From Bacteroides nordii WAL 11050 = JCM 12987 (GTDB lineage Bacteria > Bacteroidota > Bacteroidia > Bacteroidales > Bacteroidaceae), in contig BAJA01000032.1 of the NCBI GenBank assembly GCA_000613465.1, forward strand, positions 1 to 64,000: a stretch of DNA of 64,000 bases, in the 5' to 3' direction. Positions 40,101 to 49,529 of the stretch are shown here, one piece after another (within the stretch, counting starts at the first letter, position 1; each line of letters begins with the position of its first letter). Made by a program: the position numbers and the translations under genes. Below the pieces are notes generated by a model that saw nothing but the letters and a program-made list of their open reading frames with translations, ran no database searches and was not told the DNA's origin.

Positions 40101-41628
40101 GTTATATCATAAACCGTACCTTTCATTGGTACACCGGAAAGTGAAACATTACCTGTTTCGGTCAGAAAGCCCAAATATTTATGGTTTGCATCATACACAC
40201 GAAGACGCCCGTCTTTCAATCCAACCCATATATTTTTATGTTTATCCTCACAAAGTGCACGTACTTCATTGCTTAATGATTCATAACTATGTTCTTCGGG
40301 AGTCAGCATACTAAACTGAACCGATCGAAAAGTAACCTTTTCTAATCCCTTTGAATGAGTACATATCCACAGATTACCCTGTTTGTCCGAAAAAGTAGAA
40401 TGAATTTTATTGGAGAAACGCCAATCGCTACTTCCTAACTCATCATAGAAAGGTACAAGACACTGCTCTTTACGGTCGTAAAAAGAGAAACCTCCACCAT
40501 AAGGGTGCACCCAAAGGTATCCATTAGTATCTTCGTGAATATGAAAGGAAGGGCGCGAACGATCGGCAGCAGTAGGTTCTACACGTATCTGCTCCCGTTT
40601 TAATATTCCGGTAATCGGATTAAAATGCACCACTACTCCGGGTTCTTCCTGTTCAAACCATACTTCTGAAGATTTGTCTACATAAGCTGAAATAATAGGT
40701 GCGGAAGGCAAATTACGACAAGTAATATGAGAATAATGTACGTGTTCTTTAGTTTTCAGATTGTAGGTAAAAAAACCATCGGTAGAAGTGGCTATAACGA
40801 CCTTATCCCCCCCACCGCGCTGATAGCAGCAATACGCGAACGGGTAGGAAGTTCAAGTAACTCAAACTGGCCGTTCTTTTTTTGGTAACGCCACACGCGC
40901 CCTCTATCCGAACCAAAACAAATCTCCGTATCATCCTCCTGTACAGCGTAAAATGCCTGTTTAGGATCAGAAAACCGTTCTTTAGTCTCTACAAAATAAG
41001 AAACCGGATTTTTCTCTCCCGGACGAATCAGCCCTAAACCATTATCCGTCAGTATCCATTCATTATTGTTAGCATCCTGATATACTTTAAAAACTTTCGT
41101 AGCAGGGAAAAGACCGGATTTTGCCGAATAAATATCAGTCGAGAGATGATTTGTCCCTGCAAGAGTAGTCACACGAATGGCACCATCATTTTCGGTGAGC
41201 AGCCAAACGGTTCCGCAAGGAAGTACAGTGATCGTATTTACATTGGAAGTACTCCCCGGTTGGCCGGCAGCAGGCACTTGTTCGAAAGTCTCCGTACGCG
41301 GATCAAAACGATGAGCACGGTTATCATAAGTCAGCAACCACAAAAAACCGCTGGGGTCTTCGTACATTCGGTCTACACGATTGTTAGTCAGGCTGATAAA
41401 ACTTCCCTGGCGTGCCTTATAGGTTTTAAAAGAGTATCCGTTGAAGCGGTTTATCCCATCCCAGGTAGAGAACCAGAGATTGCCTTTATGGTCTTGCAAA
41501 ATGCTCATTACAGTGTTCTGAGACAGACCTTCCTCCGAAGAATAATGGGTGAAGAAACAGCTACGCTGGGCATCAGTCGCCAGCGCGATACTCAAAAATG
41601 TTATCAGAAATAAGATTCTTCTCATCAT
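37136..41628 (-). CDS. Hybrid two-component system regulator (HTCS) of the pectin locus, frameshifted
   Basis: About 1497 residues. A signal/membrane anchor (MMRRILFLITFLSIALATDAQ) precedes a periplasmic two-propeller sensor with many Reg_prop repeats (LWFSTWDGINRF, IWVATFANGINY) and a Y_Y_Y domain. Then come a transmembrane helix (YFLYVLFILLVIFVAVYILF), HisKA (FFTNISHELRTPL, about 950), HATPase (NLLSNAFKYTPGG, GIGLSLV), receiver (DIIISDVMMPEKDG, about 1280) and C-terminal AraC HTH (about 1400-1495). A G7 run at 40807-40813 that should be G8 (AVGGDKVV) splits the frame. Such proteins bind an oligosaccharide and activate pectin genes. A start at 41643 is also possible. Confidence 0.93.
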
Positions 41629-41813
41629 TTTATAAACTTCCATGCTGTAAAGATACAAATTAAACCGAATTTCACTCCATTTTTGTGTACTTTTTAACAA
41701 GGTATTAGCATGAGAAGGAGCAGGTAATGTGGTAAGCTACAAGCTAAAAACAGCTTTGTGCTTTCTCAAAAAGGTACGTTTCTTTTCTCAGTGCACAGAA
41801 TCTAAGCAGGAAT

Positions 41814-42971
41814 TTAATTTGCAAGTTGCTTATTAAAGAATGCCAGTATCTCCTCCTGCATCTCTTTACTACAGAAGTGAGGTAAATCCCATAGTCTAGT
41901 AATCAGTTTATCATCGGCAGACTGGCTCTTCCAGACCCGGTGCAACTGTGCATAAGCATCTTCTACAGCCAGAACCGGGAAAAGTTTATCCTTCCGTCCG
42001 TTAAAAAAAAGCATCGCTTTGGGGCAGGCTATAGAAGCAATGTGCGGATAATCCAGATAGCGCCTTAATCCGGGAAGCACATTGGCATAATTAGAATCTC
42101 CTTTACCACGCCCATAGTCGGGAGAAAGTTGATACTCCGTCGTAGTAAGCCAACAAACAGCCGCTCCGGCTTTTATTTTATCAGACAGAGCCGAAAGCAT
42201 CCAGGATCGATAGGCACCCATCGAGAATCCCATACAACCGATTCGACCGGCATCTACTTCTTCCAAAGAAGCTAAAAAATCGGTGGTATACATATCTTCA
42301 TAAGAGATAAATCCACTCCAACTACGTCCCAACATCTCAAAGCTACAAGCCAATGCCTGCTGACTTTCATAACGTACGCCTTCCTTACGCCCGCGTTCTC
42401 CCCAGAAAAGGGCATCAATAGAAATCACTACGTAGCCTTTGGAAGCCAGATAATCACCTACATACTGATCATCATAACATTGATGTACCCATTTGTCAGC
42501 GTCCGACAACACAAGAGAATCGACACCAAAAGGACGAATCATTTTTTCTTTTCCAATGGAGAAATGCGCTCCGTGGTCGTGGAGTAATACGACGGCAGGA
42601 AAAGGTCCTTCCCCCTCAGGTACCAATAAATAGGCAGGTACACGGGAATAGGCAGAAAGATTGAAACGAATCTTACGGGCTTCATATCCGGAACGATGCT
42701 CTATAGACACTACCTCCATATCATATTTGCTGGCAACAGGAGGCGGAGTTAACATGGCTTCCAATACAGTAGCACGAGCGGTTTTCCGCCAAATGGGAAA
42801 ATCCTTCAACGGACTATTTCCCCAAGCCATAGGATAGGTAAGCTCCTGTTTTATCTGATCGAGGAAAACAGGATAATCTTTCTCTATTTCATAAGAAGAC
42901 ACCTCTTGTGCCGTACTTGCTAATGAAACAAAGATCAATAAGCAAAAGCAGATTCGTTTCAACATTCGCAT
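41814..42971 (-). CDS. Secreted alpha/beta-hydrolase family esterase (acetyl-esterase/dienelactone-hydrolase type)
   Basis: 385 residues with a signal peptide (MRMLKRICFCLLIFVSLASTAQ). The hydrolase core includes FPAVVLLHDHGAHFSIGKEK, SKGYVVISIDALFWGERGR, nucleophile GCMGFSMGAYRSW and a C-terminal histidine in DLPHFCS. The insertion between residues about 130 and 215 is large. It probably acts on acyl groups of pectin-derived sugars. Substrate is not shown by the sequence. It is 9 bp after the CE12-CE8 gene, in one leftward operon ending before the HTCS gene. Confidence 0.8.
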   Translation of the reverse strand: MRMLKRICFCLLIFVSLASTAQEVSSYEIEKDYPVFLDQIKQELTYPMAWGNSPLKDFPIWRKTARATVLEAMLTPPPVASKYDMEVVSIEHRSGYEARKIRFNLSAYSRVPAYLLVPEGEGPFPAVVLLHDHGAHFSIGKEKMIRPFGVDSLVLSDADKWVHQCYDDQYVGDYLASKGYVVISIDALFWGERGRKEGVRYESQQALACSFEMLGRSWSGFISYEDMYTTDFLASLEEVDAGRIGCMGFSMGAYRSWMLSALSDKIKAGAAVCWLTTTEYQLSPDYGRGKGDSNYANVLPGLRRYLDYPHIASIACPKAMLFFNGRKDKLFPVLAVEDAYAQLHRVWKSQSADDKLITRLWDLPHFCSKEMQEEILAFFNKQLAN

Positions 42972-42980
42972 TTACTTTTA

Positions 42981-44708
42981 TTATCGCACTACTTTTACCA
43001 ATGCATTTCCATTCTTTACCGGATTCCATCCATCTTCTCCAACTAAGGTTTCTTCTATCTGGTATCCTTTCAGATTTTTGAGCTGATGAGAGAAAGTGGC
43101 ACGGCCCTTTGGATTGGCGCCCTCTCCGAAACTCTCATATTCGGCATAGAATACCGTTTTCTCTGCATCCTTTTTCCCCCAGTTATGCCATCCGGCAGGT
43201 TGTATGTGTTTGCCTAGATTGCAACGAATAAATACTGCCTGCGCATAGGGACGCCATGGACGGGAAAGATAAACACCTTTCACGCCATCATCGGCAGTGA
43301 GCGTACAGTCATAGAACACATAGCCATACTTCTTTCCTGCATCCGTAGAAGGGGCTGTAACATACCCATCTCTCTTGCTATGAATATGGCAACGATTGAA
43401 GACAGCAGTAGACCAACCAAATATAAAATCGACAGAACCTTCTATATAACAGTCTTCATAATACTGACGACTGTTTTTTCCGTATGTATAAAGGGTATCC
43501 TGGAAACCAAGAAACCGGCAGTTTTTAAAAAAGATCCGATCAGCAGAAACAAAACAAGCTACGGCTTGCCCAACAGGTCCGGCAGTATTTTCAAAGGTGA
43601 TGTTCTCCGCATAAAAATCAGGAGCATAAATATAGCAGGTAGATGATCCGGAAGTTCCTTTGGTCTCTCCAAAAACATTCTTCTTATTGGCATAATCATC
43701 ATAAGAAATCACAGCACCTTCCTGTCCTATCAGTGATATATTAATCTTACTCTCGGGTATTACCACCTTTTCTTTGTATATACCTTTGCGAACAAGAATA
43801 GTAGTACGCACATCCTTACGGAAATCAGGCACCGCATCTATAGCCTCCTGGATAGTGAAGAAATCACCACTGCCATCCTGCGCCACCACATAATTGTAAT
43901 GACGGACATACTTTGCCAGCTCAGGAACTGCTTTTGCAATGGCATCTACCGCCAAACCGGCTACTACACGTCCCCCATATACATTGAGATGTGTATTATC
44001 TTCACGTCCTTTCGGGAAAGCCGGTACTTTATTGGGGGCTACCCACATGAATAGTTTTTTAGATTCTACCGGTCCCAACCCCTGCACCAGATCATGAGTA
44101 ATCTTATTCATGTCAATAAAGGCCACTCCCAACTCTTTTGCCACATTGCGGGGAGACTCAAGATAGGCACCATGTGTATCAAATAAAGTATCACCCTCCT
44201 GAACCGGTTCTGTTTCTCCGGCATCGTGGCGTGTATCCTTGGTTATACTTGCATCCAGCGGACGGACAAAATTACGACGTACAATTGCATTGCAAAGGAT
44301 GGGTATTCCTCCTTTCGCCCGGGTTTCATTTACAAAACGGCGCAGATTAGCGTCAAAAGTTGTTCCAGGTACAGTGTGCCGGTCCTCTTTGGGCTTTTCA
44401 TCGTTATGTCCGAACTGAATAATAACATAATCGCCTTTATTCACCTGGGAAATCACTTTGTCCCAACGTCCTTCATCAATAAAGCTTTTAGAACTACGTC
44501 CGTTTACCGCATGATTGTCAATACGTACCTCTTCACTGAAGAATCCGGGTAGCATCATCCCCCACCCACGTTCCGGATTGCCACCTGTGATATTTTTGTT
44601 AGCCATTGTGGAGTCGCCTATCATAAATATGGTAAGCACTGGTTTATCTGCTTTAAAAGCAGATAAGAGAAAGAAGATGCTCAATAGAGCTACCAGTTTG
44701 TTTTTCAT
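42981..44708 (-). CDS. Bifunctional CE12 rhamnogalacturonan acetylesterase - CE8 pectin methylesterase
   Basis: 575 residues, secreted. The N-terminal SGNH domain (about 25-265) has block I IGDSTMAN, block II GRSSKSF, block III IIQFGHND and block V DNTHLN, as in CE12. The C-terminal beta-helix (about 275-570) has the CE8 set: GDFFTIQEAID, ENTAGPVGQAVA, CRFLGFQDTLYT, EGSVDFIFG (both catalytic Asp) and YLSRPWRPYAQ. The fusion removes acetyl and methyl esters, preparing pectin for GH28 and lyases. It has its own two-box operator and is divergent from kdgF. Confidence 0.93.
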   Translation of the reverse strand: MKNKLVALLSIFFLLSAFKADKPVLTIFMIGDSTMANKNITGGNPERGWGMMLPGFFSEEVRIDNHAVNGRSSKSFIDEGRWDKVISQVNKGDYVIIQFGHNDEKPKEDRHTVPGTTFDANLRRFVNETRAKGGIPILCNAIVRRNFVRPLDASITKDTRHDAGETEPVQEGDTLFDTHGAYLESPRNVAKELGVAFIDMNKITHDLVQGLGPVESKKLFMWVAPNKVPAFPKGREDNTHLNVYGGRVVAGLAVDAIAKAVPELAKYVRHYNYVVAQDGSGDFFTIQEAIDAVPDFRKDVRTTILVRKGIYKEKVVIPESKINISLIGQEGAVISYDDYANKKNVFGETKGTSGSSTCYIYAPDFYAENITFENTAGPVGQAVACFVSADRIFFKNCRFLGFQDTLYTYGKNSRQYYEDCYIEGSVDFIFGWSTAVFNRCHIHSKRDGYVTAPSTDAGKKYGYVFYDCTLTADDGVKGVYLSRPWRPYAQAVFIRCNLGKHIQPAGWHNWGKKDAEKTVFYAEYESFGEGANPKGRATFSHQLKNLKGYQIEETLVGEDGWNPVKNGNALVKVVR

Positions 44709-44736
44709 TTTTGTCGAACTTATTTATATTGTTGTG

Positions 44737-44799
44737 CAAACTTACAGAGTTTTTAGCTGAATGCCGTATAAAAACCGTTGTTTTAGGTGGAATAATTGT
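44737..44799 (-). promoter_or_regulatory. CE12-CE8 promoter with two-box HTCS-type operator
   Basis: On the minus strand box 1 ACAATTATTCCACC starts at 44799, box 2 ACGGTTTTTATACGG starts at 44778 and TAAGTTTG starts at 44744. Spacings are 21 and 34 bp. The plus-strand kdgF -7 box TATATTTG (44799-44806) abuts box 1, so one bound regulator could affect both directions. Confidence 0.7.
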
Positions 44800-44829
44800 A
44801 TATTTGGACAGGTTTTTAAAATTTGAAGT

Positions 44830-45171
44830 ATGAAAACAAGAAGTAAAACATTCATTTTAGAGAAGGAAAAAGTATGGGAACCGGCAGGTGAAGGGGTTGT
44901 TCGCCAGATTATGGGATACGACGGACAAGTGATGCTGGTAAAGGTAAAGTTTGAAGCGGGAGCTATAGGAACACCGCATACTCACTACCATACTCAGACT
45001 ACATACGTGGCAAGCGGTAAATTCGAATTCACCGTAAACGGTGAAAAACAGATAGTAGAAACCGGAGACGGTATATATATTGAACCTGATGCAGAGCACG
45101 GATGCATTTGTCTGGAAGCCGGAATACTGATTGACTGCTTCAGTCCGATGCGGGCAGACTTCCTAAAATAA
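44830..45171 (+). CDS. kdgF: KdgF-like cupin for unsaturated uronate degradation
   Basis: 113-residue single-domain cupin. Metal ligands are in the first cupin motif (GTPHTHYHTQTTYVASGKFEF) and the second (GDGIYIEPDAEHGCICLE). KdgF speeds conversion of 4,5-unsaturated galacturonate, the product of lyases and GH105, to a linear ketouronate. The setting, between CE12-CE8 and CE8/GH105/hexuronate-transporter genes, supports this over an unrelated cupin. Promoter TATATTTG at 44799 leaves a short leader. Confidence 0.8.
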   Translation: MKTRSKTFILEKEKVWEPAGEGVVRQIMGYDGQVMLVKVKFEAGAIGTPHTHYHTQTTYVASGKFEFTVNGEKQIVETGDGIYIEPDAEHGCICLEAGILIDCFSPMRADFLK

Positions 45172-45179
45172 AAAGAAAT

Positions 45180-45211
45180 AGAGGGTGCACAGGGAAACTG
45201 GTACACCCTCT
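45180..45211 (+). terminator. Hairpin after kdgF
   Basis: AGAGGGTG (45180-45187) pairs with CACCCTCT (45204-45211), with further pairing inside. The T run is short. The 45212-45487 gap that follows holds a weak hairpin around GTAAGTC/GACTTTAC and AT-rich sequence, with no gene seen. Confidence 0.6.
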
Positions 45212-45487
45212 TCTGCAAAGAACATCATCCCCGTAAGTCATCACGACTTTACTGCGGAGGGGAGACTTCTCTTTTATTCTATAATTACCATTTTTTGATT
45301 TTCCACCAATACGGAATTGTAGAGGTATATAGGTATATAAGAGTAGAATTCTATTTTCTATGCTTCTTATAGTTATCAAAAGGTAACAACGGACCCTCAT
45401 ACCATCATCGGATACAAATCTATGGGAGATATCGTTCTATGTTGGGTAGAAACTGATTAATTATGTGGAAATATTGTGCTCTTTCAA

Positions 45488-46444
45488 CTATTTATACGGA
45501 TACCAATTGCTACTATCGGTGAAAATATTCTCAATAGTGTAACGCAAAGCTTCTTTAGGGGTCAATTGTTTTGCCCACTTCACTCTCCCGGCGGTTACAG
45601 CGCCCTCACCGGTATTTCCAAACTCAGCATAACGGGCTGTCTTTTCATTTGCTTCATTGCGCCAATTGTCCCACCCTTCAGGACGGATATGACTTCCAAA
45701 CTCACAATTGAGGAAAGTAGTAGATGCATAAGGACGCCAGGGACGCCCTAAATACACTTTAGTTACCCCGGGAGCAGCCGTTAGTTTACAGTTTTTGAAT
45801 ACATAACCGAACGCTACATTTTCAGGAGTAGAAGCTGCTGTTATATAAGAATTTCGCTTACTATGGATAGTGCAACGCTCAAAGAGAGCAGTAGCAGGAC
45901 CAAAGATAAAATCGGTAGTTCCTTCTATGTAGCAACTGGTAAACAGCAAACGCGCCCCTTCTCTACCTGTATATATCGTATCCTGATTTCCCAGAAAACG
46001 GCAATGGATAAACATCAACCTGTCACCTTCTGTATGTAGCGCTACCGCTTGCCCAAGCGGAGCTGCATTATTTTCGATGGTCAGGTTCTTGAAAGTAATG
46101 TCATTTCCTTCTACCTTAATAGTATAAGTGCGAAAAGTACCCATCTTATTAATATTGGCATGATCATCATACGTAATAATAGTACCCTCGGCACTCTCAC
46201 CTACCAGTTGTACATTCTTAACCCACGAAGGAATAACCAGTTTTTCTTTATAAATCCCATCCTTTATATATATAGTAACGGTGTAATCCATAAAAGCACG
46301 AACAGCCTCCACCGCCTCCTGAATAGTACGATATTCTCCGGTACCATCACGCGCCACTACAATCGTATCTTGTTTCTGCTGTGCTTGTACCGTTCCGATA
46401 CAAGCCAACAGCAGCAACAGACCTACTCTCACTAACCTTCTCAT
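45488..46444 (-). CDS. CE8 pectin methylesterase, secreted
   Basis: 318 residues. After a signal peptide ending TVQAQ, the CE8 beta-helix carries TGEYRTIQEAVEAV, IENNAAPLGQAVAL, CRFLGNQDTIYT and the catalytic pair in QDTIYT and EGTTDFIFG, plus the C-terminal YLGRPWRPYAS and PEGWDNW. It demethylates homogalacturonan, releasing methanol. Its start codon touches the GH105 stop codon (1-bp overlap), so the two are one operon. Confidence 0.94.
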   Translation of the reverse strand: MRRLVRVGLLLLLACIGTVQAQQKQDTIVVARDGTGEYRTIQEAVEAVRAFMDYTVTIYIKDGIYKEKLVIPSWVKNVQLVGESAEGTIITYDDHANINKMGTFRTYTIKVEGNDITFKNLTIENNAAPLGQAVALHTEGDRLMFIHCRFLGNQDTIYTGREGARLLFTSCYIEGTTDFIFGPATALFERCTIHSKRNSYITAASTPENVAFGYVFKNCKLTAAPGVTKVYLGRPWRPYASTTFLNCEFGSHIRPEGWDNWRNEANEKTARYAEFGNTGEGAVTAGRVKWAKQLTPKEALRYTIENIFTDSSNWYPYK

Positions 46445-47649
46445 TATTTCTTCTGTAAACGTTCATACTCAAGACTCGCCATAATGAATGGCCCTACAGC
46501 TTTCGGGTCATTATCACGAATCGTCTCATTAATATAATAATCATAATCTCCCGAACGATAGTTCTTTCCACCCAGTCCGGCAACGGCACAGGCTTTCGTT
46601 ATGGTCACCAAACCGTCATTGTCTACTTCGATAAAGTTATCCAGAATCCCTTTATACCCCTTCAATGCCACATCCAGGTAAGACTGATCGATGTATCCCA
46701 TACGTACCGCTTTGAATAGAGCATACACAAACATAGTCGAACAGGAAGATTCAAGATAATTTCCTTTTTCACCACTCTTGTCGAGCACCTGATACCACAA
46801 TCCGGTTTTCGGATCCTGAATTCGTTTCACCTGAGTTGCTATATTATTAAGGATAACAAGCATTGAATCACGCCCTGCTTCATGTTTCGGAATGAAATCG
46901 AGTGCATCTACAAAAGCCATTGCATACCACCCCATAGCACGTCCCCAACTATGTTTCGATTGTCCTGTTACGGGATCGGCCCAACGTTCTTTACGACTCA
47001 CATCACAAGCATGGCGATACAACCCATTCTGCGGATCATAAGTGTGACGGGCTACAGTAATAAACTGATTCACTACATCTGCATAATCCTTCACCTGATT
47101 GTTGCGAAAAGCATATTCTGCGTAAAAAGGAGAAGCCATGTAGATACCATCGAGCCACATCTGATTGGGATAAATCTTTTTATGCCAGAAACCACCATCC
47201 TCATTGCGTGGATGCGTGTCAAGCTGACTACGCAACAAATCAATTGCTTTCTTATACTTCTCATCTTTAGACTCTTCATAAATACGGAAAAGGAATTTCC
47301 CGGAATTTAGACGGTCAATATTGTATTCATGCAATTTATAAGTAACAATGCTACCATCATTATGAATCATCGTATCAGCATATGCCAGTGCATAATCAAC
47401 TATTTTTTTATCACCATATGCATCATATACATCGAGCATTGCCTGAAGCTCCAGTCCATGACAGTAGTCCCATTTCAGTTTAGGCTGAAAATCGAGTTGC
47501 CAGGATTCGGGACAACGAATCATCTCCGACTCCGTCATTCGAACGGACCAAGGCAGTTTATCACTTACTTTCTGAGCAGACAGAGAAACAGAACAGAGCA
47601 AAGTTCCCAGGACAAAAATTTTACAAATCGAATTCTTCTTCATTCTCAT
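46444..47649 (-). CDS. GH105 unsaturated rhamnogalacturonyl/galacturonyl hydrolase
   Basis: 401 residues with a signal peptide (ending CSVSLSAQ). The (alpha/alpha)6 fold of YteR-type enzymes is shown by KWDYCHGLELQAM, the catalytic Asp in YPNQMWLDGIYMASPFYAEY, SKHSWGRAMGWYAMAFVDAL and YLESSCSTMFVYAL. It removes the unsaturated uronate left at the non-reducing end by pectin lyases. It heads a two-gene leftward operon with CE8 and is divergent from the hexuronate transporter, with an operator for each direction. Confidence 0.92.
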   Translation of the reverse strand: MRMKKNSICKIFVLGTLLCSVSLSAQKVSDKLPWSVRMTESEMIRCPESWQLDFQPKLKWDYCHGLELQAMLDVYDAYGDKKIVDYALAYADTMIHNDGSIVTYKLHEYNIDRLNSGKFLFRIYEESKDEKYKKAIDLLRSQLDTHPRNEDGGFWHKKIYPNQMWLDGIYMASPFYAEYAFRNNQVKDYADVVNQFITVARHTYDPQNGLYRHACDVSRKERWADPVTGQSKHSWGRAMGWYAMAFVDALDFIPKHEAGRDSMLVILNNIATQVKRIQDPKTGLWYQVLDKSGEKGNYLESSCSTMFVYALFKAVRMGYIDQSYLDVALKGYKGILDNFIEVDNDGLVTITKACAVAGLGGKNYRSGDYDYYINETIRDNDPKAVGPFIMASLEYERLQKK

Positions 47650-47687
47650 TTTGGTTATCGGTAATTAGATTTATTCCTTTAATGGGA

Positions 47688-47750
47688 CAAAGATAGCGAG
47701 TCTTTTTTTATACGGTGTGTAGATTTCGATTCAAATAGTGTATTTATAAG
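47688..47750 (-). promoter_or_regulatory. GH105-CE8 promoter with two-box HTCS-type operator
   Basis: On the minus strand box 1 (CTTATAAATACACTA) starts at 47750, box 2 (TCGAAATCTACACAC) at 47729 and TATCTTTG at 47695. Spacings are 21 and 34 bp. Base matches are weaker than at GH28 (8-9 of 14-15), but TACACA is kept. Confidence 0.55.
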
Positions 47751-47829
47751 TTTTCGTGCGCGCAAACATTAAATTCGTGTGCGATAACGTAGTTTTTTAG
47801 CGTTTTTGGACAATTTTGGTAGTATTCAG

Positions 47830-47892
47830 ACAAAATTTACAGCAAAAGAGACAATAAATATGTTGATTTACATCAAATAATGTGTATTTTTG
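47830..47892 (+). promoter_or_regulatory. Hexuronate-transporter promoter with two-box HTCS-type operator
   Basis: Box 1 ACAAAATTTACAGC is at 47830, box 2 ACAATAAATATGTTG at 47851 and TATTTTTG at 47885. Spacings are 21 and 34 bp. Box 2 is the poorest match of the set. Confidence 0.55.
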
Positions 47893-47930
47893 ACCCCAGA
47901 ATCAGAACTAATAATTTTAAATCATTTATC

Positions 47931-49443
47931 ATGAGTACAATTCAAAATGCGATGGGTAAAATGACAAACTACAGATGGACCATCTGCGCTATGTTATTTT
48001 TCGCGACAACAGTAAACTACCTCGACCGTCAGGTGCTATCGCTGACGTGGGATGAATTTATCAAACCTGAATTCCACTGGGACGAATCACATTACGGTAC
48101 TATTACCTCTGTATTTTCCATTGTATATGCAATCTGCATGTTGTTTGCAGGACGTTTCGTTGATTGGATGGGAACAAAGAAAGGTTTCCTTTGGGCTATC
48201 GGTGTATGGTCACTAGGTGCATGTCTTCATGCAGTCTGCGGTATAGTAACTGAGCATGTAGTGGGTCTTCACAGTGCTGCTGAGCTAGCTGCTGCAACAG
48301 GTACTGTTGTAGTCACTATTGCTACCGTTAGTATGTATTGCTTCCTGCTGCCCGCTGCGTATTGGCACTCGGTGAAGCCGGTAACTTCCCTGCAGCTATT
48401 AAAGTAACGGCCGAATATTTCCCTAAGAAGGACCGCGCTTATGCAACTTCTATCTTCAATGCCGGTGCTTCTATCGGTGCGTTGATTGCTCCGTTAACCA
48501 TTCCAGTTCTTGCTAAATTCTGGGGTTGGGAAATGGCATTCATTGTTATTGGTGCCCTTGGTTTCATCTGGATGGGCTTCTGGGTATTCATGTATACTCC
48601 TCCCGCAAAGAGTAAACACGTGAATAAGGCTGAGTTGGAATACATCGAACAGGACAAACACGAAATAGGTGGTACTTATGTAGAGGAAAAGAACGAAAAG
48701 AAGATGAAATTCTGGCAGTGTTTCAGTTACAAACAGACTTGGGCATTCGCTTTCGGCAAGTTTATGACAGACGGCGTATGGTGGTTCTTCCTCTTCTGGA
48801 CTCCTTCTTATCTGTTCACACAGTTCGGTATCAAGACTTCAAGTGGTTTGGGTATGGGATTGATTTTTACGTTGTATGCAATCACCATGTTGTCTATCTA
48901 TGGAGGTAAACTTCCTACTATCTTTATTAATAAAACAGGTATGAACCGTATGCAGCCCGTATGAAAGCGATGTTGATTTTCGCATTCTTCCCGCTGGTAG
49001 TATTGCTGGCTCAACCGCTGGGTACTATCTCTCCATGGCTTCCTGTTATTATGATTGGTATAGGTGGTGCCGCTCACCAGTCCTGGTCAGCAAATATCTT
49101 CTCTACTGTAAGTGATATGTTCCCCAAAACAGCTATTGCAAGTATTACCGGTATCGGTGGTATGGCTGGTGGTTTCGGCTCTATGATCCTTCAGAAAGTA
49201 GCAGGTAACTTATTTGTATATGCTTCCGGTTCAACAATTGTAGACGGAAACGAAGTGGAAATGACACCAGACTTGCTGGCTCAGGGTGCACAGTTTGTAC
49301 GTCCGGCTATGGAATTCATGGGATTCTCCGGTAAACCAGCCGGTTATTTCATTATCTTCTGCGTTTGCGCAGTAGCCTATCTTGTTGGTTGGATTGTAAT
49401 GAAAGCTTTGGTACCGAAATACAAACCTATCGTACTGGAATAA
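47931..49443 (+). CDS. exuT: MFS hexuronate transporter, two frameshifts
   Basis: About 504 residues with 12 predicted membrane helices, of the ExuT/GudP anion:cation symporter family. Signatures are TTVNYLDRQVLSLTWDEF at the first helix, ALGEAGNFPAAIKVTAEYFPKKDRA and the C-terminal SITGIGGMAGGFGSM. Restoring G near 48347 (TTCCTGGCT) joins CFL to AARCVLALGE, and restoring C near 48946 (AACCCG) joins KTGMNP to YAARMKAML. Both breaks are one-base losses. It imports galacturonate or unsaturated uronates. The start at 47931 places the ATG 39 bp after TATTTTTG. Confidence 0.9.
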
Positions 49444-49471
49444 TCTTTCACACACAAGATTTATAAATAGC

Positions 49472-49510
49472 AAAGAGCTGTGTCAACGAATGGTTGATGC
49501 AGCTCTTTTT
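49472..49510 (+). terminator. Terminator after the hexuronate transporter
   Basis: AAAGAGCTG (49472-49480) pairs with CAGCTCTTT, with inner GTCAAC/GTTGAT pairing, followed by an eight-T run. The T run leads directly into the -7 box of the next gene (TATCTTTG, 49516-49523). Confidence 0.88.
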
Positions 49511-49529
49511 TTCCTTATCTTTGTCCCCC

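Noticed and set aside
44744..44806. A separate plus-strand operator for kdgF
   Set aside because: No box matches at 34 or 55 bp before its TATATTTG; only the minus-strand operator of the divergent gene is present.
48338..49443. Split transporter as three separate genes
   Set aside because: Fragments join to one MFS protein by single-base restorations, and the second fragment lacks its own start region.
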